DNA from: Pseudorhodoplanes sp.
GTDB taxonomy: Bacteria; Pseudomonadota; Alphaproteobacteria; Rhizobiales; Xanthobacteraceae
Direction of reading: 5' to 3'
NCBI GenBank assembly: GCA_032027085.1
Contig: JAVSMS010000001.1
Coordinates: forward strand, 1,070,332 to 1,134,331
Length of the DNA: 64,000 nt
Shown here piece after piece: positions 62,539-64,000 of this stretch. Every line of letters begins with the position of its first letter. The stretch's first letter is position 1. The position numbers and the translations under genes were made by a program. Below the pieces are notes generated by a model. It worked only from the letters and a program-made list of their open reading frames with translations. It made no database searches and was not told where the DNA came from.

Positions 62539-62640
62539 TCTGGGCAGCCATTCCGTGCTGAGAATCGTCGCCCGACGTAGGTTACTGCCCGGCTGGGGGA
62601 AAATCCCCCGGGAATATGGCTGTGCCGCGGCGGCAAGGCC

Positions 62641-63255
62641 TCAGGAATGAGAAAAGATGTCCTCGGCGGCCCAGCCCTGCAGATCAAGGCGCGCGCGATC
62701 GGGCAAAAACCGGAAACAGGCTTCCGCCAGCTTCTGGCGGTCCTCGCGGGCCAGCAGGGCGTCGAATTTTTCCTTCAGGCCATGCAGATACAGCACGTCG
62801 GAGGCAGCATAGGCCAATTGCGCCTCGGACAGAACCTCGGCTCCCCAGTCTGACGATTGCTGCTGCTTGGACAGTTCGATTCCCAGAAGCTCGCGGACGA
62901 TGTCCTTGAGGCCGTGCTTGTCGGTATAGGTGCGGGTGAGCCGCGAGGCGATCTTGGTGCAGTAAACCGGCCCCGGCATCACCCCGAAGGCGTTGTACAG
63001 AGCCGCCAGGTCGAAGCGGGCAAAGTGGAAAATCTTAAGGATGTGCGGGTCGGCCAGCAGCCGCTTGAGATTTGGCGCATCCTTGGCGCCGCGCGGAATC
63101 TGCACCACATCGGCCGAGCCATCGCCTGGGGAGAGCTGCACCACGCACAGACGGTCGCGGTGCGGGTCGAGCCCCAGGGTCTCGGTATCGATGGCAACCG
63201 CGCCCTTGTAGAGGGAAATATCAGGAAGGTCGCCGCGATGCAGTCGGATGGTCAT
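62641..63255 (-). CDS. rnd: Ribonuclease D-type 3'-5' exonuclease (short form)
   Basis: 204 residues from the ATG at 63255; a TTG at 63285 would add ten residues. DEDD exonuclease motifs: AIDTETLGLDPHRDRL (D and E), IFHFARFDLAALYNAFG (D), and a YAASDVLYLHGL C-terminal motif. It lacks the HRDC domain of full-length RNase D, as is usual in this group. Upstream of lptC in the same direction. Confidence 0.92.
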   Translation of the reverse strand: MTIRLHRGDLPDISLYKGAVAIDTETLGLDPHRDRLCVVQLSPGDGSADVVQIPRGAKDAPNLKRLLADPHILKIFHFARFDLAALYNAFGVMPGPVYCTKIASRLTRTYTDKHGLKDIVRELLGIELSKQQQSSDWGAEVLSEAQLAYAASDVLYLHGLKEKFDALLAREDRQKLAEACFRFLPDRARLDLQGWAAEDIFSHS

Positions 63256-63435
63256 TCCGGTTTCGTCGCCCCGTTGCGGCGTCAAAGGCCAGGACGGAAC
63301 AGACGCATCTGCCCCCTGAGCTGTTGATAATACGGGATTTTCCCGATCGCATGAAAGGGCTGTGTATCAGCGGCCTGCGCCCGTCGCAACCCTTGGTCAT
63401 CCAGGGCGACTTTGCGGCCGATGCGCGGCCGCTGG

Positions 63436-64000
63436 TCAGTGCTTCTTGGCGGCCAGACGATGTACGAATGCGATTGTCGCCCGCGTCCCCTTCTCCCGCG
63501 CGCTCTCCAACGCGAAGTCGGCCTGAGCGTTCTCTCGCAGCATTTGAATGACAAGCGCCGCGAGCTTGCCCTTGACCGGCCATGTGAGTCCGGCCGGCAG
63601 GCCGATGCCGTCGTCGGCGACCACGACCAGGAAACGGTCATCGTCCTCAAGCACGCAACGGACGGTGATTGTCCCCGTTTCGCGTCCTGCGAATGCATGC
63701 TTGAACGCGTTGGTCATCAACTCGTTGACGATCAAACCCACCGGCATCGCGATGTTGATCGAGGCGGGTGCATGATCGACCTTCAGGTCCAGCCTGAATC
63801 CTTCAACGGCGTAGGCGTGCATGACAGCGGATGCAATCTCACTGACGTAATGCCCGAGATCGACGGCTTCGCCTAAGCCTTCAGCAGTCAGGTCATGGTA
63901 AAGTAATTGCAGGGTTTCCACGCGCCCGGCGAGCTTGTCGAGATCGACCGTGGCTCCCCTTCGCTGATTGCGCGCATCAAGCCGGATGAGCGCAGTCAGC
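63436..64000 (-). CDS. HisKA_2-type sensor histidine kinase (C-terminal part; N-terminus outside window)
   Basis: The open frame runs from the window edge to the stop near 63436. It shows the end of a HisKA_2 dimerisation region (LTALIRLDARNQRRGATVDLD, then RVETLQLLYHDL) and an HATPase with PVGLIVNELMTNAFKHAF and VADDGIGLPAG. The H-box is outside the window. The HisKA_2 class includes PhyR-directed stress kinases, but its target cannot be told here. Confidence 0.87.
   Translation of the reverse strand, partial: LTALIRLDARNQRRGATVDLDKLAGRVETLQLLYHDLTAEGLGEAVDLGHYVSEIASAVMHAYAVEGFRLDLKVDHAPASINIAMPVGLIVNELMTNAFKHAFAGRETGTITVRCVLEDDDRFLVVVADDGIGLPAGLTWPVKGKLAALVIQMLRENAQADFALESAREKGTRATIAFVHRLAAKKH

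Overview
The window is chromosomal DNA from a high-GC alphaproteobacterium, most likely of the order Hyphomicrobiales (Bradyrhizobiaceae/Xanthobacteraceae-like). The signs are a NepR-PhyR-EcfG general stress locus, a DivL-type kinase, a TsaE/sugar-kinase fusion, an AccD without its zinc finger, a TIGR02300/FYDLN acidic protein, DUF992 and DUF3309 proteins, a long-chain polyprenyl synthase, and the orders trpF-trpB-trpA-accD-folC and lptC-lptA-lptB-rpoN. No phage, IS element or CRISPR array was seen. The genus cannot be fixed from sequence alone.

Layout. 1-13 kb: start of a cytochrome bd oxidase, a purine permease, an unusual uracil-DNA glycosylase, ETF-ubiquinone oxidoreductase, a TPR protein with ispE, a polyprenyl diphosphate synthase, a TrmN6-like methyltransferase, an S49 protease, and a LemA/M48 protease pair. 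13-21.3 kb: general stress (GSR) island with phyR, nepR-ecfG, an HWE kinase and a set of small membrane or secreted proteins. Five of the promoters in or beside this island match the EcfG consensus GGAAC-N16/17-CGTT, and three more match it loosely. 21.3-27.4 kb: mutM, glyoxalase-fold protein, ubiE-ubiB, coaBC-dut and an Rrf2-type regulator. 27.6-39.5 kb: divL, tsaE-amgK fusion, murU, addB-addA and trxA on one strand, followed by a doubly frameshifted ATP-dependent DNA ligase.

40.6-52.5 kb (minus strand): aroA-cmk-rpsA, sppA, ihfB, lapA, an ornithine cyclodeaminase-like gene and trpF-trpB-trpA-accD-folC. 52.7-57.6 kb: FYDLN protein, tRNA-Ala(GGC) followed by a 111-bp tandem repeat array, an orphan UgpB-like binding protein, a mandelate racemase homologue lacking one catalytic lysine, and a heat-shock hsp20/DUF1150 cluster with an RpoH-type promoter, a possible RNA thermometer and an internal EcfG promoter. 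57.6-64 kb (minus strand): rnd, lptC-lptA-lptB-rpoN-ptsN without the expected hpf, and the C-terminal part of another histidine kinase.

Most genes are housekeeping. The least described material is the stress-regulated set of small membrane proteins, the structured repeat next to the tRNA, and enzymes whose expected catalytic or metal-binding residues are replaced (DivL, UDG, AccD, mandelate racemase homologue).
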